From Cupriavidus neocaledonicus (GTDB lineage: Bacteria; Pseudomonadota; Gammaproteobacteria; Burkholderiales; Burkholderiaceae), in assembly GCF_000372525.1 (NCBI RefSeq), contig NZ_AQUR01000101.1, positions 1 through 64,000 of the forward strand: DNA of 64,000 nt, given 5' to 3'. The position numbers and the translations under genes were made by a program. Of this stretch, positions 61,973 to 64,000 are shown piece by piece (the stretch's first letter is position 1; each line of letters starts with the position of its first letter). The notes beneath the pieces were generated by a model. That model was given only the letters and a program-made list of their open reading frames with translations, did no database searches and was not told the DNA's origin.

Positions 61973-63053
61973 GGCGCGAGTCCTTGTCTGCCTTGTAGAG
62001 CGATGCGGCCGGGGCATGGTGCCCGTCCATCACCTTGCCGCGCACCACCACCGGCTCGCCGTCGAGGCTGACGGTGCAGTGGCGCACGGGGATATCGATA
62101 TGGCAGGCGGTGGTGCGGCTGCCGCCGGCTTCGTTGTTGGGGCCGAACGAGCACAGGAAGTTGCCCTCGTACGCGCGCGCATCCATGCCGATGGTGGCCT
62201 CGCGGTCGTACATCGCCAGCGCCGACCAGCTCGCGCGCGGCTGCAGGCCCCAGCCGATATGCGACATGGCATACGCTTCCGGGTCGTTGAACGAGGCCAT
62301 GTAGTCGGCCAGCAGCTCGGCATCGACGCCGCCTTCGATGCGGCGCACGTAGCCGGCCTCGACCGTGATGCGGATCGGCGCCTGCAGATAGGACTTCATC
62401 GGCAGCAGGATGTCGCCGCGGTCCAGCACGATGGTGCCGTCGGTGCCGCCCTCGTCGGGCCAGGTCAGCACGAAGCCGCTCGGCCAGTGGTCCCAGCGTC
62501 CGGGCTCGTCGACAAAGCCGTACTCGCTGATCGCGGGGAATTCGCCCAGGCGGCAGCGCAGGTCCATGCCGGCATCGGACACGATATGCATCTCGCGCGC
62601 CTTGCCCAGCCGCTGCGTGGCAGCCTTGACGCGGGCGCGGTCGGCCTCGGTCGGCACCAGCCGCGCCAGCACTTCGGGCGGCTCCACCGCCAGCAGGATT
62701 TTGGTGCCGCCGGACAGGATCTCGTGCTGCTCGGGCGAGAACAGCAGCGTCATCAGGTCCAGCACCAGGTCGCTCGCCTTCAGCGCGGCGATCGCCGCCG
62801 GATTGCCGGTCAGCGGCGTGGTGCCCAGATAGGCCAGCGCATCGCGGCTCAATGCCTTCTCGCCGTTGACCGGCGGCAGGTCGAGCCGGTTGACGATGGC
62901 GCCCATCGACGCCGCCGCCACCATGGCCGTGCGCAGCGTCTGCGGATGCGTGGCGGCACCGGTCAGCACGGTGACGGTCTGTCCCGGCTGCAGCTTCGAC
63001 AGCGTCAGCACCTGCTTCCACGCTGCCGTCAGGTCGTAATCGCTTACGGGCAT
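61965..63053 (-). CDS. nicX: 2,5-Dihydroxypyridine 5,6-dioxygenase
   Basis: This 362-residue Fe(II) dioxygenase is of the NicX type, from the M29-aminopeptidase-like fold. It opens 2,5-dihydroxypyridine to N-formylmaleamate. WKQVLTLSKLQPGQTVTVLTG, a conserved RCRLGEFPAISEYGFVDEPGRWDHWPSGFV block, EGNFLCSFGPNNEAGG and ACHIDIPVRHCTVSLDG are typical. AGGGAG precedes ATG 63053. It lies in an operon with nicD upstream and overlapping nicF downstream. Confidence 0.92.
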   Translation of the reverse strand: MPVSDYDLTAAWKQVLTLSKLQPGQTVTVLTGAATHPQTLRTAMVAAASMGAIVNRLDLPPVNGEKALSRDALAYLGTTPLTGNPAAIAALKASDLVLDLMTLLFSPEQHEILSGGTKILLAVEPPEVLARLVPTEADRARVKAATQRLGKAREMHIVSDAGMDLRCRLGEFPAISEYGFVDEPGRWDHWPSGFVLTWPDEGGTDGTIVLDRGDILLPMKSYLQAPIRITVEAGYVRRIEGGVDAELLADYMASFNDPEAYAMSHIGWGLQPRASWSALAMYDREATIGMDARAYEGNFLCSFGPNNEAGGSRTTACHIDIPVRHCTVSLDGEPVVVRGKVMDGHHAPAASLYKADKDSRHG

Positions 63054-63069
63054 GTTCGCTCCCTATCCA

Positions 63070-63900
63070 TCAATTCAGCGGCGCGCCGAGGAAATCGCCG
63101 AAGGCACGGTAGAAGCCGGCCTCGTCGTCCCACGGGATCATGTGCCCGGCATTGGCGACGTGCGCGACCAGCAAGCCCGGCAGCAGCGTGCGCATCTCCT
63201 GCACGTCATCCGCGCGGATCACGTCGCCGCGGCCGGCCGTCATCAGCAGCGCCGGCACGGCGACCCGCGGCAGGTCGGCGTGGATATCGTCCTCATGGAA
63301 GCCGTTGAAGCTGGCCAGGATCGCGCGCTCGTCGCAGGTATGCAGCCATTGCGCGCGCAGGCGCAGCTGGTCTTCGGTCCACGTCGGGCAGAAGGCGCGC
63401 ATGCCTTCGGCGTCGATGCCCTGCTGCGCCAGCCGGATCGAGTCGATGTACCACGGCAGTTGCGACGGATAGGCGCGGCGGCCCGGGCCCGACACCGGCG
63501 GATCGACCAGCACCAGCCGCGTCAGGCCCGCGGGCCTGGCGCGCGCGGCGCGGATGCCGATGCGCGCGCCCATCGAATGGCCAACCACGGCATAGCGCTG
63601 CAGTCCCAGCGCCGCGGCCAGGGCGACCACGTCGGCGGCCTGCGCATCGAGGCTGTAGTCCAGCTCCGGGCCGGCCTGCGACAGGCCGCGGCCGCGCACG
63701 TCGAGCACATAGGTATCGAACTGCTGCCCGAAGCGCTCGCCGACGAAGCCCCAGGTCACCGCGGGGCTGGTGATGCCCGGCACGATGATGACGGCATCGC
63801 GCTGCGCGCGCGCGCCCTGCTGTCCGCCATAGCGAAGGTAGTGCTGGCGGATGCCGTTGGCGTGGACGTGGGCGCCGTAGAGAAAGGTGCTGTCTGCCAT
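63070..63900 (-). CDS. nicD: N-formylmaleamate deformylase, alpha/beta hydrolase
   Basis: This 276-residue alpha/beta hydrolase has the nucleophile elbow GHSMGAR (Ser at about 107), the oxyanion segment VPGITSPAVTWGF, an Asp in the VPALLMTAGRGDVI loop and the catalytic His in NAGHMIPWDDE. NicD removes the formyl group from N-formylmaleamate to give maleamate and formate, between NicX and NicF. AAGGGG precedes the ATG at 63900. The 16-base nicD-nicX gap and 11-base nicE-nicD gap show an operon. Confidence 0.9.
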   Translation of the reverse strand: MADSTFLYGAHVHANGIRQHYLRYGGQQGARAQRDAVIIVPGITSPAVTWGFVGERFGQQFDTYVLDVRGRGLSQAGPELDYSLDAQAADVVALAAALGLQRYAVVGHSMGARIGIRAARARPAGLTRLVLVDPPVSGPGRRAYPSQLPWYIDSIRLAQQGIDAEGMRAFCPTWTEDQLRLRAQWLHTCDERAILASFNGFHEDDIHADLPRVAVPALLMTAGRGDVIRADDVQEMRTLLPGLLVAHVANAGHMIPWDDEAGFYRAFGDFLGAPLN

Positions 63901-63911
63901 GGCCCGCCCCT

Positions 63912-64000
63912 TCAGTACGCGCCCGACAGCAACGCGCCGGCGCCCGGCACCACCGGCTCCAACCCCAGCCGCTTGAGCAGCGCATACGTGGTGGCAACGG
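63912..64000 (-). CDS. nicE: Maleate isomerase, C-terminal end (cut by window edge)
   Basis: Only 28 residues are visible, ending TTYALLKRLGLEPVVPGAGALLSGAY. This tail resembles the C-terminus of Asp/Glu racemase-fold maleate isomerases, and its place as the first gene of the nicD-X-F block fits NicE, which turns maleate into fumarate. The stop lies 11 bases before nicD. The assignment is inferred from context. Confidence 0.65.
   Translation of the reverse strand, partial: VATTYALLKRLGLEPVVPGAGALLSGAY

Overview
The window is GC-rich, densely coded DNA with no phage, plasmid, insertion-sequence or CRISPR signal. Gene content and order fit a chromosome of a Burkholderiales betaproteobacterium, most likely Cupriavidus (the Ralstonia eutropha lineage). 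Supporting marks are the yicC-gmk-rpoZ-spoT block next to greB, a Gram-negative trimeric porin, LpxO, large families of FAD proteins, and a nicotinate-degradation cluster. This assignment is inferred from gene content; no database was searched.

Layout. 1-2.2 kb: end of puuE, then uraD (ureide and purine breakdown) and a porin. 2.4-10.2 kb: a small Cys/His protein, malic enzyme maeB, a DUF4136 lipoprotein, pepN and fbp. 10.3-21.5 kb: tRNA-Thr, ppk2, a berberine-bridge-like FAD oxidase, a frameshifted CapA gene, a FapA/DUF342 protein, a Methyltransf_32-type enzyme, DUF1415 and two FAD proteins. 21.7-30.5 kb: two MocR regulators, a diguanylate cyclase, lpxO, an AhpD-like protein, piuC and several small proteins. 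30.6-42.6 kb: tRNA-fMet and tRNA-Arg, greB, spoT, rpoZ, gmk and yicC, then a Ser/Thr kinase and PP2C phosphatase pair, then rph, rdgB and hemW, a glycine-zipper lipoprotein and tRNA-Ser. 42.6-53.4 kb: a small HExxH protein, a four-gene osmoprotectant ABC operon, pirin, and a four-gene BMP-type nucleoside ABC operon. 53.8-64 kb: YkvA-like protein, quinone oxidoreductase, mgsA, an atypical SDR, a DMT exporter and the nic cluster (MarR regulator, molybdopterin dehydrogenase subunit, TetR regulator, nicF, nicX, nicD and the end of nicE).

How the genes work together. uraD and puuE act in ureide breakdown. gmk, rpoZ and spoT link GMP to (p)ppGpp and RNA polymerase. The kinase and phosphatase form a likely reversible phosphorylation module of unknown target. 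NicX, NicD, NicF and NicE form the ring-opening branch from 2,5-dihydroxypyridine to fumarate, with a MarR and a TetR regulator beside them.

Three G/C-rich dispersed palindromic elements of a common design (about 48.2, 53.5 and 58.05 kb) lie downstream of genes. No clearly unprecedented system was found. The best leads are the kinase/phosphatase module, a near-consensus promoter with a roughly 380-nt leader upstream of the osmoprotectant operon, the small HExxH protein, the SDR without its catalytic Tyr, and the split nic cluster.
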